Shown here: positions 25,460 through 34,775 of the stretch, piece by piece | How the letters are laid out: every line of letters begins with the position of its first letter | Numbering within the stretch: the first letter of the stretch is position 1 | From: a bacterium | GTDB taxonomy: Bacteria > Electryoneota > RPQS01 | Length of the DNA stretch: 64,000 bases | Reading direction: 5' to 3' | NCBI GenBank assembly: GCA_036504735.1 | Contig: DASXUQ010000005.1 | Coordinates: 837,377-901,376 of the forward strand | The notes under the pieces: generated by a model | What the model was told of the DNA's origin: nothing | The model's input: the letters and a program-made list of their open reading frames with translations, nothing else | The model's database searches: none | Program-made: the position numbers and the translations under genes

Positions 25460-28400
25460 CTATGCGGCGAAGTACTCGGCGCGGGGATGATGGAAAACCA
25501 GGGCAGAAACGCTGGACTCGGGAACCATCATCATCTCCTCGGTGAGGGTTACGCCAATGGTCTGCTGCGGTTTCAGCAGGTCGAAGAGCTGCACCTGATC
25601 TTCAAGATTCGGGCAGGCGGGGTATCCGAAGGACAGGCGGATGCCGCGATAGGCGGTGCGCAGCAGATCCTGCCACGTGAACTCGGCAGGATCGGGAAAA
25701 CCCCAATCGGCGCGCAGTCTGCGGTGAGTCCATTCGGCGGTAGCTTCGGCCATTTCGATGGCCAGCGCCGAGAGAATATGCGACGAGAGCAGTTCGCCTT
25801 CCTGTTGCAACTGTTTGGCGCGGGGTTGCACATTGTCTCCGGCAGTGGTGACAAACACGGCGAGGTAATCTTCTCCACCGAGAGACTTCGGGCGCACCCA
25901 ATCGGCAGCGCAATGGAACGGCGCGGTGCGTTCCCGGGGGAAGGTCCACTCGGCGATTTTGGCTTTGGTCACCGGGTGGAGCACCGACACGACTTCGTTT
26001 TCGCTGTATACGGGGAACCAGCGCCACGTGGCGCGCGGGGAAAGGAGCTGTTCACGCTCGGCCATCGCCAGAATGCGCTCGACGTGAGCCTTAAGGTCCT
26101 GCGCCTGCTTGTCGGAAGGATTATCCAGCCGTGAACTGGCCAAACGCAGCCCCAGGTGCTTGCCGTAGAGCATCGCCCGGGAGATCAGCGGATAGATTTC
26201 CCGGATGGGAATATCTTTCAGCACATGCAGATCGAGGTCCGGCGGACGCGGGATAGGGGTCTCTTCATAGAGCGATTGGGACGGCGCGGGGGGCAACTGT
26301 TCGACGGCATCGCGCGCGGTGCGCACGGCCTTTTCGCGCAGAGCAGTCCACTCGGATTCGAGTGCCGGGCGTTCGGCGTCATCCATCAGGCGATTGGCCA
26401 GCCGCAGGCCCTGCATGGCTTCCCCGGCATAGAACACGGGACCGTCATACTCGGCGGCGATGCGGGTCAGTGTGAAATTTTGCGTAAGGGCAGCGCCGCC
26501 AACGATGAGCGGCAGATCAATGCCGGCTTCCTTAAAATCATGCGCGGTGACCACCATCTGCTGGGCAGAGCGCACCAGCAGACCGGACAGGCCGATGAAA
26601 TCGGGATGATGGGCGGCTACGGCTTCGATGAGCACATCCGGCGGAATCTTGATCCCCAGATTGACAACCTCATAGCCGTTGTTGGAAAGAATCATGTCCA
26701 CCAGATTTTTCCCGATGTCATGTACGTCACCCTTGACCGTAGCGAGCAGCATCTTGCCACGTACAGAGGTTGTCTCGCCGGGCTCGAGGAATTTCTCGAG
26801 ATAGTCGACGGAGGCCTTCATGACTTCGGCAGATTCGAGCACTTCGGCAACGATCAGCTTGTTGGCGCCGAACAGTTCACCCACGACCTTCATTCCGTTC
26901 ATGAGCGGACCATTCACCACGTCGAGGGGCTTCATCCGCGTCAGCAAGTCATCTATCATCTTCTCGATGCCGGCGCGGGTGCCTTCCACGATGCACTTGG
27001 CGAGGCGCTCCTCGGAGGTCAGGTGCGCGTCTTCATCGGCGCTCTTCTCCTTTTTGGCTTCGCGATAGTGCGCGGCAAAGGCAGCAATGGATTCGGAATC
27101 ACCTTTGTAAAGCACATCCTCGCAGAGCCTGATCTCTTCGGGGGCGAGTGTACCGTAGCGCTTAATGCCGGCGGTGTTGACAATAGCCATATCAAGACCC
27201 GCCTGAATACAGTCATAGAGAAAGACCGAATTCAGCGCCTCACGGCCTTCGGCAGGAAGACCGAAACTCACGTTGGAAATGCCGAGAATCGTGCAGGCTT
27301 CGGGATAGCGCTTGCGGATTTCGGAGAGGGCATCGCGCGTGGCGGCGGCGGCTCCCAGATAGTTGGGATCGCCCGTGCCGGCGGGGAACGTCAGCGGATC
27401 GAAAATAATTTCGCCGGGATCGAAGCCCCACACGTCCGTAAGCGTTTTGTAGGCGCGGTCAGCAATCGCGAGCTTGCGCTGCAACGTTACCGCCATGCCG
27501 GACTGCTTGTCCTCATCGATTAAGCCGAAGACCACGGACGCGCCGTATTTCTTGGCAATGGGGCAGACCAGTTCAAGGCGCTTCTCACCATCTTCGAAAT
27601 TGATGGAGTTGATGGCTGCCTTGCCGCCGATCTGCTGCAAGGAAGCTTCCACCACCGCGGCATCGGTGGTGTCAATCATGATCGGGACACGCACCTTACG
27701 CAGCAGCGGCCTCAGCGTGGCGAGGGTGTCACTCAACTCGTTGCGGTCAGGATTGGCGAGGCAGACGTCCACGAGGTGCGCGCCTTTGGCAACCTGTTCG
27801 CGGCCCACTTCGGCGGCGAGTTCGAACTTCTCCGCTTCGATCAGCCGCTTGAACTTACGCGAGCCGATGACATTGGTCCGCTCGCCGACAAACACCGGGC
27901 GAATGAATTCATCGATCTTCAGCGGTTCATTTCCGGCCAGAGCGCGGCGAATAGCTTTTGTCTGCGGCTTGCGGGGCGAGTGATGATCGGCCACCTTGCG
28001 CAGCGCCCGGACATGGTCCGCCGTGGTGCCGCAGCAGCCACCGACGAGGTTGATGAAGCCTTCGGAACAGAAGCGCTCAAAATGATCGCGGAAGTGCTCC
28101 GGGCCCTCATCATACTTACCTTCGGTATTGGGCAGGCCCGCATTAGGCACACAGGACACCGGCACATGGGAAAGTCCCGCGAGAGTCCGCAGATGATCGG
28201 TCATCTGCGACGGGCCGGTGGCACAGTTCATGCCGAGGTACAAAAGATCGCGCGAGGCCAGCGTGTAGTAGAGAGCTTCGATATTCTGTCCGGCCAGCAT
28301 GGTGCCATTGGTCTCGATGGTCACGGACACGGCCAGCGGAACGGTCCTCCCCGCCCTTCTCATGGCCTCATCAATGCCGATGAGGGCGGCCTTGATGGTG

Positions 28401-28921
28401 ACGGTGTCCTGCTGCGTTTCCAGCAGCAGATAGTCCGCGCCGCCGAGAATCAGACCTTCTGCCTGAATGGCGTAGGAGCGCGCGAGCTGCTCGAAGGTCA
28501 CGCCGCCGGTAATCGAAATGGACTTATTGGTGGGCCCCATAGACCCGGCGACAAACACGCGGCGCTGGGCCGCGAAGGTCTGCGCGGCTTCGCGGGCTAA
28601 CTCTGCGGCGCGGCGATTGGTTTCGAGAGTCCGGTCCTGCAGACCGTATTCGGAAAGAACAATGGTCGAGCCGTTAAACGTATTGGTCTCGAGAATATCG
28701 GCGCCGGCATCCAGATAGCCCTTGTGCAGGCGGAGCACGAAATCCGGCGCGAAGAGGTTCAAGGCCTCATTGCAGCCGAACAGCGCATCACCGCCGAAGT
28801 CCTTGGCTGTGGGGGCGAGTGCTTCAAGGCCCGTGCCGGTTGCACCGTCGAGCACCAGAATCCGCTGCGATAGTTCGCTGCGGAGTTCGCGGGTCAGTTC
28901 ATCTCCGGAAGGGAATGCCAT
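25460..28921 (-). CDS. metH: Cobalamin-dependent methionine synthase
   Basis: A full-length 1,153-residue enzyme that transfers methyl groups from methyltetrahydrofolate through cobalamin to homocysteine. Domains: homocysteine-binding TIM barrel (1-320) with zinc cysteines C233 (GMNCATG) and C296/C297 (GGCCGTT); pterin-binding barrel (about 340-600); B12 cap helices (about 635-725); B12 domain with the cobalt-ligating DxHxxG motif GDVHDIGKN at 731-739; and the C-terminal reactivation domain (about 890-1153) with the AdoMet-binding RIRLSFGYPACP-like stretch (YRGIRLSFGYPACPN). All modules are present, so it should be active and self-reactivating. It appears to be monocistronic; no cobalamin riboswitch was recognised in the 235 bases upstream. 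Confidence 0.96.
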   Translation of the reverse strand: MAFPSGDELTRELRSELSQRILVLDGATGTGLEALAPTAKDFGGDALFGCNEALNLFAPDFVLRLHKGYLDAGADILETNTFNGSTIVLSEYGLQDRTLETNRRAAELAREAAQTFAAQRRVFVAGSMGPTNKSISITGGVTFEQLARSYAIQAEGLILGGADYLLLETQQDTVTIKAALIGIDEAMRRAGRTVPLAVSVTIETNGTMLAGQNIEALYYTLASRDLLYLGMNCATGPSQMTDHLRTLAGLSHVPVSCVPNAGLPNTEGKYDEGPEHFRDHFERFCSEGFINLVGGCCGTTADHVRALRKVADHHSPRKPQTKAIRRALAGNEPLKIDEFIRPVFVGERTNVIGSRKFKRLIEAEKFELAAEVGREQVAKGAHLVDVCLANPDRNELSDTLATLRPLLRKVRVPIMIDTTDAAVVEASLQQIGGKAAINSINFEDGEKRLELVCPIAKKYGASVVFGLIDEDKQSGMAVTLQRKLAIADRAYKTLTDVWGFDPGEIIFDPLTFPAGTGDPNYLGAAAATRDALSEIRKRYPEACTILGISNVSFGLPAEGREALNSVFLYDCIQAGLDMAIVNTAGIKRYGTLAPEEIRLCEDVLYKGDSESIAAFAAHYREAKKEKSADEDAHLTSEERLAKCIVEGTRAGIEKMIDDLLTRMKPLDVVNGPLMNGMKVVGELFGANKLIVAEVLESAEVMKASVDYLEKFLEPGETTSVRGKMLLATVKGDVHDIGKNLVDMILSNNGYEVVNLGIKIPPDVLIEAVAAHHPDFIGLSGLLVRSAQQMVVTAHDFKEAGIDLPLIVGGAALTQNFTLTRIAAEYDGPVFYAGEAMQGLRLANRLMDDAERPALESEWTALREKAVRTARDAVEQLPPAPSQSLYEETPIPRPPDLDLHVLKDIPIREIYPLISRAMLYGKHLGLRLASSRLDNPSDKQAQDLKAHVERILAMAEREQLLSPRATWRWFPVYSENEVVSVLHPVTKAKIAEWTFPRERTAPFHCAADWVRPKSLGGEDYLAVFVTTAGDNVQPRAKQLQQEGELLSSHILSALAIEMAEATAEWTHRRLRADWGFPDPAEFTWQDLLRTAYRGIRLSFGYPACPNLEDQVQLFDLLKPQQTIGVTLTEEMMMVPESSVSALVFHHPRAEYFAA

Positions 28922-29030
28922 GCCGATTTGCTTGATCTTTCCTGTGGTCGAGGGTAAAGTTTACAAATATAATCATATTCAGAAGGAAATGCAACTCCTA
29001 AAGTGGGGTGAGGACCTTAGCGTCCTACAG

Positions 29031-29047
29031 TATCGCCAAGCGGGGCA
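29031..29047. repeat. 17-bp intergenic repeat, copy A
   Basis: TATCGCCAAGCGGGGCA occurs here between metH and yceI and again at 32277-32293, followed in both cases by a similar GGCC-containing stretch. Function unknown. Confidence 0.6.
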
Positions 29048-29104
29048 GGCCCAAATCCCCAAGCCTGCGCCGCGACGCTCCGGGCTTTCCCTCCTCGATG
29101 CTAA

Positions 29105-29135
29105 CAAGAAGGCTGACTTGCGCCAGCCTTCTTGC
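29105..29135 (-). terminator. Hairpin downstream of the YceI gene
   Basis: A 10-bp perfect inverted repeat AAGAAGGCTG / CAGCCTTCTT with a loop of about 8 bases. It lies about 25 bases beyond the YceI stop codon. The T run is better on the plus strand, so it may be bidirectional. Confidence 0.6.
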
Positions 29136-29156
29136 TTTTCAGGAGGAGAGTTGCTG

Positions 29157-29723
29157 TCAGGCTTTACGCACCAGCGAGAGATCGAGTTTGATCTGAATTT
29201 TTTCGCCGACGATGAGACCACCGGTTTCGATGGCCGCATTCCACTTCAAGCCATAATCAAAGCGGTTAAGAGAAGCAGTCGCCGTGCCGCCGACGCGGAA
29301 GTTGCCCCACGGGTCCTTGATTTCCTCGGTGAAGCCTTCCATATCCAGAGTAATTTCTTTACTGATCCCGCGAATCGTAAGGTCTCCTGTCAACTTCCAG
29401 CGGTCATCCGCGAGGCGCTGGAGATTCTTCGACCGGAAAGTGATCTGCGGGTACTGCTCGGCATCAAAGAAATCCGCGCTGCGCAGATGCTCATCGCGCT
29501 TGGGTTCACGGGTGTCAATAGAGGCGGCCTCGATATGGGCTTCCACTTTGGTGGTTTCGGGCGACTTCGGATTGAAATCGATGGTCGCATCATAGCGAGT
29601 GAAGCGGCCGCGCACGGTGGTAATGAGCATATGCTTGGCCGTGAATCCGATTTCCGAGTGCGAGGAATCCACCGTCCATATCATTTCTTTCGCCGGAGCT
29701 TGAACTGGGGTACGGGTTTCCAT
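29157..29723 (-). CDS. YceI-family lipid-binding protein (cytoplasmic form)
   Basis: A 188-residue beta-barrel protein of the YceI/lipocalin-like family. Visible signatures are TVDSSHSEIGFTAKHMLITTVRGRF at residue 17 on, DFFDAEQYPQITFRSK near 83, GDLTIRGISKEITLDM near 112, and RFDYGLKWN near 155. YceI proteins bind polyisoprenoid lipids such as ubiquinone. This copy has no signal peptide, so it is predicted cytoplasmic, whereas E. coli YceI is periplasmic. It starts 54 bases after the MarR gene on the same strand and is likely co-transcribed with it. Confidence 0.9.
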   Translation of the reverse strand: METRTPVQAPAKEMIWTVDSSHSEIGFTAKHMLITTVRGRFTRYDATIDFNPKSPETTKVEAHIEAASIDTREPKRDEHLRSADFFDAEQYPQITFRSKNLQRLADDRWKLTGDLTIRGISKEITLDMEGFTEEIKDPWGNFRVGGTATASLNRFDYGLKWNAAIETGGLIVGEKIQIKLDLSLVRKA

Positions 29724-29777
29724 AGTATACCGCCTGCGTTTGTATGTTTAGAACGATCTATAAATCCGAAGGGTAGC

Positions 29778-30233
29778 CTATTTGGGATTGACCGCCTTGC
29801 CAAGTTTGCGGCAGAGAGCACCGAGGGCTTCCTGCTCCGAGGGCTCAAGGGCGGACATCTGCACTGTAATGAATTCCGCGTGACGGGGAAAAATACCGGT
29901 GATGAGCTGCTTACCTTCCTCTGTCAGGCGAATGGTGAAACTGCGGCGGTCCTCGGGGATCTTCTCCCGCGAGATCAGCCCGCGTTTTTCGAGGTTGTCC
30001 GCCACGGTGGTCATGTTGGCGCCGCTGGTGAGCAACTTGGACGCCAGTTCACAGGGCCGCATCGGGCCGATGTGCATCAAAGCCTCCAGCACACCGAACT
30101 GGCTCTCGGTCAGCCCGGATTGCGCCAGGCTGCGGGAGATCGTCAGTGAGACCGAATCGGCGGCACGAGCCAGCTTAATGTAGGCGTCGAGTGCCCGAAC
30201 CTGCTCGGGATTACCTTTGTGTCGTGTAGACAT
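29778..30233 (-). CDS. MarR-family transcriptional regulator next to YceI
   Basis: A 151-residue winged-helix regulator. The DNA-binding core is MRPCELASKLLTSGANMTTVADNLEKRGLISREKIPEDRRSFTIRLTEEG, with the P-E-D-R-R-S wing typical of MarR. The frame is open upstream to 30440, but the ATG at 30233 is chosen: it has AAGGA five bases upstream and begins with the short basic segment normal for the family. It probably regulates itself and the YceI gene downstream, an arrangement seen in other bacteria. No cysteine lies at the OhrR position, so direct thiol-based peroxide sensing is not indicated. Divergent from the M14 peptidase gene. Confidence 0.88.
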   Translation of the reverse strand: MSTRHKGNPEQVRALDAYIKLARAADSVSLTISRSLAQSGLTESQFGVLEALMHIGPMRPCELASKLLTSGANMTTVADNLEKRGLISREKIPEDRRSFTIRLTEEGKQLITGIFPRHAEFITVQMSALEPSEQEALGALCRKLGKAVNPK

Positions 30234-30438
30234 ATTCCTTCGATGTTTAAGTATTATACGTCGAACAAGCACGGAAGTTCCTTGAGTAGGGAAGCACTGG
30301 CGAATGACGTTAACTGTTGTTATTTTTAGCATAGGATGTTTTGTTCCGAAATCAGAGCGGCTACGCGCGGGCACTTGCTTTTGCCGCGAAGCTTCGTAAA
30401 TTGGAAGCTTATCTAACTTGACCCAGTCTGGAGAGTCC

Positions 30439-32211
30439 ATGCGGTTTATATCCCATGTATTGGCTGTGCTTTGCCTTGCGATGAGTGCTGCGGCCGCTGT
30501 ACCGGCGGATTGGCAAACGGTGTACGAGCAGAGCGGTTTTGTGCAGACCTCCCGCTATGATCAGACGGTGGAATTCTGCAAGCGGCTGGCAATTGCCAGC
30601 CGGGGGAAAGCGGAGTACCGCGTGTTTGGCAAGAGCCCCGAAGGACGGGATTTGCCGATGCTGCTGGTGAACTACGAATCGGATACCTCCAAGCCGCTGT
30701 TGCTGATCTGGGCGGGAATTCACTCAGGCGAGATTGACGGCAAGGACGCGGGGCTGATGCTGCTGCGGGATGCGCTGGTGCTGGGACAGTATCCGCAGTT
30801 GTTGAGCGGAGTGCGGATTGCGTTCATACCGATTTTGAATGTGGACGGGCACGAGCGGTGGTCGGCCTTCAACCGGATGAATCAGCGCGGACCGAAGGAG
30901 ATGGGCTGGCGGACGACGGCGCAGAATCTGAACATGAACCGCGATTTTTTGAAGACGGATGCTCCGGAAACGCGCGCGCTACTGAAGCAGATGACCGCGC
31001 TGAAGCCGGATTTCCTGCTGGATATTCATGTGACCGACGGCGCGGATTACCAGTATGTGCTCACCTACTCGATGAACGACCACGAAGACTCTCCCGAGCC
31101 GTTGCGTAAATACACGCATGAGCAGTTTCTGCCGGAGGTCAAACGGACGCTGAAGAGCGCGGGATACGACTTTGTGCCGCAAGTTTTCTTCAAGGATGGC
31201 GAGCACATCGAGAGCGGCTGGGTAAGCCCGGTGTTCGAACCGCGCTTCTCGACAGGCTACGGCACGGTGATTAACCGCCCCTCCCTGCTCATCGAGACTC
31301 ACAGTCTGAAGGACTATCACACACGGGTGACGGCAACGTACGAATTATTGAAAGCGGTGATTCAGACGGTGAGTGTGCAGGGAGGCCTGCTGAAGAACTC
31401 CATCCACCGCAGCAATGTGCAGACCTCGAACCTGGCGGGCAAGAAATACTACGTAAGCTGGGACAACACGAACGACTCGACGATGGTGGATTTTCTCGGA
31501 GTGGATTACAGGCGGGAGTATTCGCCGACGCTGGGGGATTCGGTGGTCCGCTGGCTGGGGACGCCGCATACCTACCGCATTCCGCTGTTCGAGAAGAGCG
31601 CGCCGACCGACAGCGTGGTCGTGCCCTATGCGTACATTATTCCGCCCGCCTGGCTGCCCCTCGTGGAGGATCTGCTGAAGCTGCATAACATTCCGCTGAC
31701 GCGCACTACAAGGCCGATGGAACTGGCGTATGAGACCTACCGCTTCAACAAGGTAGAGTTTGGGAAGAAGCCCTATGAAGGGCGGTTCCGGGCCAGTTAC
31801 CAGAGCACACCGATCCGGCAGACGGCGACCTTTCCGACGGGAAGCGGTGTGGTGTTTCTGGATTATCCCCGGGCGCAGATTACGATCCACCTGCTGGAAC
31901 CCAGCGGGCCGGACTCCTTTGTGCACTGGGGGTTTTTGAATCAGATCTTCGAGCAGAAGGAATACGCCGAAGCCTACATCATGGACACTCTGGCAACGCG
32001 GATGCTGAAGGAATCCCCACCGCTGGCCGCGGAATTTATGAGCCGACTGGCCGATTCCACGTTTGCCAAAGACCCGCAGGCGCGGCTGCAATTCTTTTAT
32101 GAACATTCTCCCTACTGGGACGCGCGCAAGGATGTATATCCCATTGCGCGGATCACGGACCCGAATGACTTTGCCGTGATGCGAAGGCTGATGGGGAAGA
32201 TTGAGAGATGA
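30439..32211 (+). CDS. Secreted M14-family zinc carboxypeptidase
   Basis: A 590-residue exported metallopeptidase. The signal peptide is residues 1-20 (MRFISHVLAVLCLAMSAAAA). The M14 catalytic domain spans about 40-320 with zinc ligands H95 and E98 in GIHSGEIDGKD and H197 in DFLLDIHVTDG; N-M-N-R-D-F near 166-170 is the substrate-carboxylate region. The C-terminal 270 residues are a family-specific extension without a recognised domain and without a T9SS sorting signal. The start at 30439 has GGAGAG upstream and begins the signal peptide; the longer frame to 30418 does not. The likely role is peptide trimming in the periplasm or outside the cell. It is followed by a bidirectional terminator. 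Confidence 0.88.
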   Translation: MRFISHVLAVLCLAMSAAAAVPADWQTVYEQSGFVQTSRYDQTVEFCKRLAIASRGKAEYRVFGKSPEGRDLPMLLVNYESDTSKPLLLIWAGIHSGEIDGKDAGLMLLRDALVLGQYPQLLSGVRIAFIPILNVDGHERWSAFNRMNQRGPKEMGWRTTAQNLNMNRDFLKTDAPETRALLKQMTALKPDFLLDIHVTDGADYQYVLTYSMNDHEDSPEPLRKYTHEQFLPEVKRTLKSAGYDFVPQVFFKDGEHIESGWVSPVFEPRFSTGYGTVINRPSLLIETHSLKDYHTRVTATYELLKAVIQTVSVQGGLLKNSIHRSNVQTSNLAGKKYYVSWDNTNDSTMVDFLGVDYRREYSPTLGDSVVRWLGTPHTYRIPLFEKSAPTDSVVVPYAYIIPPAWLPLVEDLLKLHNIPLTRTTRPMELAYETYRFNKVEFGKKPYEGRFRASYQSTPIRQTATFPTGSGVVFLDYPRAQITIHLLEPSGPDSFVHWGFLNQIFEQKEYAEAYIMDTLATRMLKESPPLAAEFMSRLADSTFAKDPQARLQFFYEHSPYWDARKDVYPIARITDPNDFAVMRRLMGKIER

Positions 32212-32276
32212 GGCATAAGACCTGAGACTGGAGACGTGAGAATTATTTGATTGTGCCCGCTGATCCATGGCAACAC

Positions 32277-32293
32277 TATCGCCAAGCGGGGCA
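32277..32293. repeat. 17-bp intergenic repeat, copy B
   Basis: Identical to 29031-29047 over TATCGCCAAGCGGGGCA and similar for a few bases beyond. It lies between the convergent M14 peptidase and T9SS genes. Confidence 0.6.
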
Positions 32294-32381
32294 AGGCCAA
32301 GCCACAAGAGCCCTGCCGCCGCGAAGGGTGGGGATGCCGCCGCGAAGCTTATTGAAGAGGCCGATGGCGTTGATGGAATAG

Positions 32382-32413
32382 AAACAGGGCGACCCATGCG
32401 GGTCGCCCTGTTT
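32382..32413. terminator. Bidirectional terminator between M14 peptidase and T9SS cargo
   Basis: A perfect 14-bp stem (arms 32382-32395 and 32400-32413, 4-base loop) continues into a T run on the plus strand. It lies between convergent genes. Its core (AGGGCGACCC) resembles the AAGGGCGACC hairpins at 2474 and 4617. Confidence 0.85.
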
Positions 32414-32476
32414 TTTGTGATTGTACCGTTTGAGATCCTTCCGCCCGAAGACGAGCGTCAGGATGACCCTGAAGGG

Positions 32477-34531
32477 TCATTTCATCAGCATCATCTTCTT
32501 GATGTCGGTGAAGGAGCCGGCTTCGAGACGGTAGAAGTAGATTCCCGTGGGCAGGCGGGACGCGTCGAACATGCTGGTGTGGACGCCCGCGGGCAGCGTG
32601 CTGTTGACCAGCGTGGTGACTTCCTGACCGAGCACATCGTACACGGTCAAGCGAACATGCGACTGCACCGGCAGGGAGAACTGAATGTCCGTGCTCGGGT
32701 TGAACGGGTTCGGGAAGTTCTGCGTCAGCGAGAACTGCGAGGGCAGAACGCTCTCATGATCACCGGCGGCTGCGGGACGAACGCCCGAGCCACGAACGAT
32801 CAGGGAGTCACGGCGGTTGTTGTTCGAGTTATTGAACAGCACGAAGCCGCCGGCATAGGCCTGAATACGCGACGGATTGAAGGTCGCCACGGCGCTGGCG
32901 GAATCGCCGGCAGCGATGACGAGGGACGTCGGGTTCACGGTGCAGACCGCGGCGATGCTGGCGGGCTTGAAGCGCATCGAGTCGACACGCAGGTCCACGC
33001 CGCCGAGGTTGTATACCCAGAAGGTAATCTGTGCACTGGTGCTGCCGGTGGTGTCCACAGGACCGAACGCCAGCGTGTCCAAACTGGTGGAGATCAGCGA
33101 ATAGTTCGGGGTCGCGCTGGTCGTGTCGAGGTGAGCCTGAATCATCCAGTTGCCGATGGCATCGCCTTCCCACGTGCTGCCGTCACCCTGCCAGGCGATG
33201 GTGTCCATGAGCGTGATGCTGGCTTCGTTGGGCGGATTGTTGTCTTTGCCCAAACCTGCCGTGGTGCTGTAGAAATAGGCGACGGTGAAGGTCTGACCGC
33301 CGAAGATATTGACGACCGGCGTCACGGCGATGTCATTCCAGCCGGTGAGGACGCCTGCGGGGGAACTCCATACGGGCTCGCCCGTGGGACGTCCCTGAGC
33401 GTCATTGAGGTAAATCTTGACCTGGCCCTGATCATCGCCGCTGACGTTCACGCGGACGGTGTCGATACGGGTCGGATAGACAGCGGGACGATAGGAAACG
33501 CCGGTGGCGGACCCTTCGCCAAAATAGGTGGAGCCTTCCGAGTCGCCGTTATCATCATAACGATACCAGCGCGGGTAGCCGCCCACGAAGAAACGCTGAT
33601 AGGTGGTATCGTTCTGCGTATCGGCATCATTGTCGGCAAGCACGACGCAACGGGCCATATACTCGCCCGGCGTGGTCACCGTAAACGGGGCGGTGGCGCT
33701 CAGGATCTGGGTCGCCTGCGGAGCAATCGTGGTGCCCACGACTTCTTCCGAGAAGACTTCGGTGCCGCTGGGATTGCGGACGGACCATGCCATGGTGAAA
33801 GCATCAATGGCGGCGCTGGAGAGATTCTTCGCCTGGCCCTTCATGAGGACGGATGAACCCGCCGGCATGAAGAACAGACCGCGGCCACCGTCCACCTGAT
33901 TGTAGCACTGTTCCGCAGACATATCCACGAAAGTGGCAATGCTGCCGCCGACGCGTACGCGCAAGTCCACCGCTACGCTCTGGTAGGGGCCGGTCATGCG
34001 GGAGGCATTGGCGTTGGTGACAAACGAACGGTTCACGGACGTCGCGCCGTCAAGCAGCGGAGTCCAGCCGTTGGGGCCAACCGCGCGGCCAAACACGATC
34101 AGGAAATCTTCAGCAGCGTCAAGGTGCACCGTGTCGGGCAGCGTAGCGTCATACCAGAAGGATCCCGTCTGGGGCGCAATCGCCGTGCGGGACAGCAGCG
34201 TTCCGGGCAGGGTACCGTTTGCGGTATAAACGAACAGTGAGCAGGGCGTGGTATTGCCGGACGTATTCGACAGTGCAACGTAGATGCTGCGCAGATCGAA
34301 GGCGGCGGGCGGGGTGAAACGGACGTACGACCAGAAATTGGTGAGAGCGTTGAAATAGTAGCTCTGCGTCAGGTTGTCGTCATACTGCAGGGTATCCGGT
34401 TCGGGATTGTCCAACGAATTCCCGATGCGCCCGGACGGCGAGAGAATTACCTGCTGAGTGTCAAAGTTGCCCGCAAATGCAAATGCGGCCAACATCAACA
34501 GGCACAGGAGCAAACACGTTCTAAAAAACAT
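32477..34531 (-). CDS. Secreted T9SS cargo protein with beta-sandwich domains
   Basis: A 684-residue protein with signal peptide (1-20, ending AFAG). The body is beta-rich with a choice-of-anchor-like N-terminal region (SYYFNALTNFWSYVRFTPPAAFDLRSIYV), a CARDB-like middle (about 205-310), and an abnormal-spindle/HYDIN-like segment (about 480-580, SLDTLAFGPVDTTGSTSAQITFWVYNLGGVDL). The last 85 residues are a type A T9SS sorting domain (LTQNFPNPFNPSTDIQFSLP ... GIYFYRLEAG ... KKMMLMK). It should be exported through T9SS. No enzymatic motif is seen. It has its own 240-base upstream region and a strong terminator, so it is probably monocistronic. Confidence 0.85.
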   Translation of the reverse strand: MFFRTCLLLCLLMLAAFAFAGNFDTQQVILSPSGRIGNSLDNPEPDTLQYDDNLTQSYYFNALTNFWSYVRFTPPAAFDLRSIYVALSNTSGNTTPCSLFVYTANGTLPGTLLSRTAIAPQTGSFWYDATLPDTVHLDAAEDFLIVFGRAVGPNGWTPLLDGATSVNRSFVTNANASRMTGPYQSVAVDLRVRVGGSIATFVDMSAEQCYNQVDGGRGLFFMPAGSSVLMKGQAKNLSSAAIDAFTMAWSVRNPSGTEVFSEEVVGTTIAPQATQILSATAPFTVTTPGEYMARCVVLADNDADTQNDTTYQRFFVGGYPRWYRYDDNGDSEGSTYFGEGSATGVSYRPAVYPTRIDTVRVNVSGDDQGQVKIYLNDAQGRPTGEPVWSSPAGVLTGWNDIAVTPVVNIFGGQTFTVAYFYSTTAGLGKDNNPPNEASITLMDTIAWQGDGSTWEGDAIGNWMIQAHLDTTSATPNYSLISTSLDTLAFGPVDTTGSTSAQITFWVYNLGGVDLRVDSMRFKPASIAAVCTVNPTSLVIAAGDSASAVATFNPSRIQAYAGGFVLFNNSNNNRRDSLIVRGSGVRPAAAGDHESVLPSQFSLTQNFPNPFNPSTDIQFSLPVQSHVRLTVYDVLGQEVTTLVNSTLPAGVHTSMFDASRLPTGIYFYRLEAGSFTDIKKMMLMK

Positions 34532-34775
34532 GGCCCGACCTCAAATGTTTGATGTGGATAGCGTTATCAAAAAGAATGGTTTCTTCCAAGGGATGGTGCC
34601 GCAAAACAGACAGACTGAAGCGGCTTGGGATTAACGAGTATGAAAATGTTTGCAACTCTCATGCCTGCAAGAGCCGTTGCTAACATGCTGACAATATGCT
34701 TCTTAAAAGGAAGGAGCCGTCACGCAGGGTAGAAAGAGCGCAAATCTTGCACGGACAGACGCATTGTTTGCCCGT

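Noticed and set aside
28922-29156. Cobalamin riboswitch upstream of metH
   Set aside because: No B12-box (GCC-x-CTG-like) element or matching stem pattern could be seen; the region holds a YceI terminator and a repeat instead.
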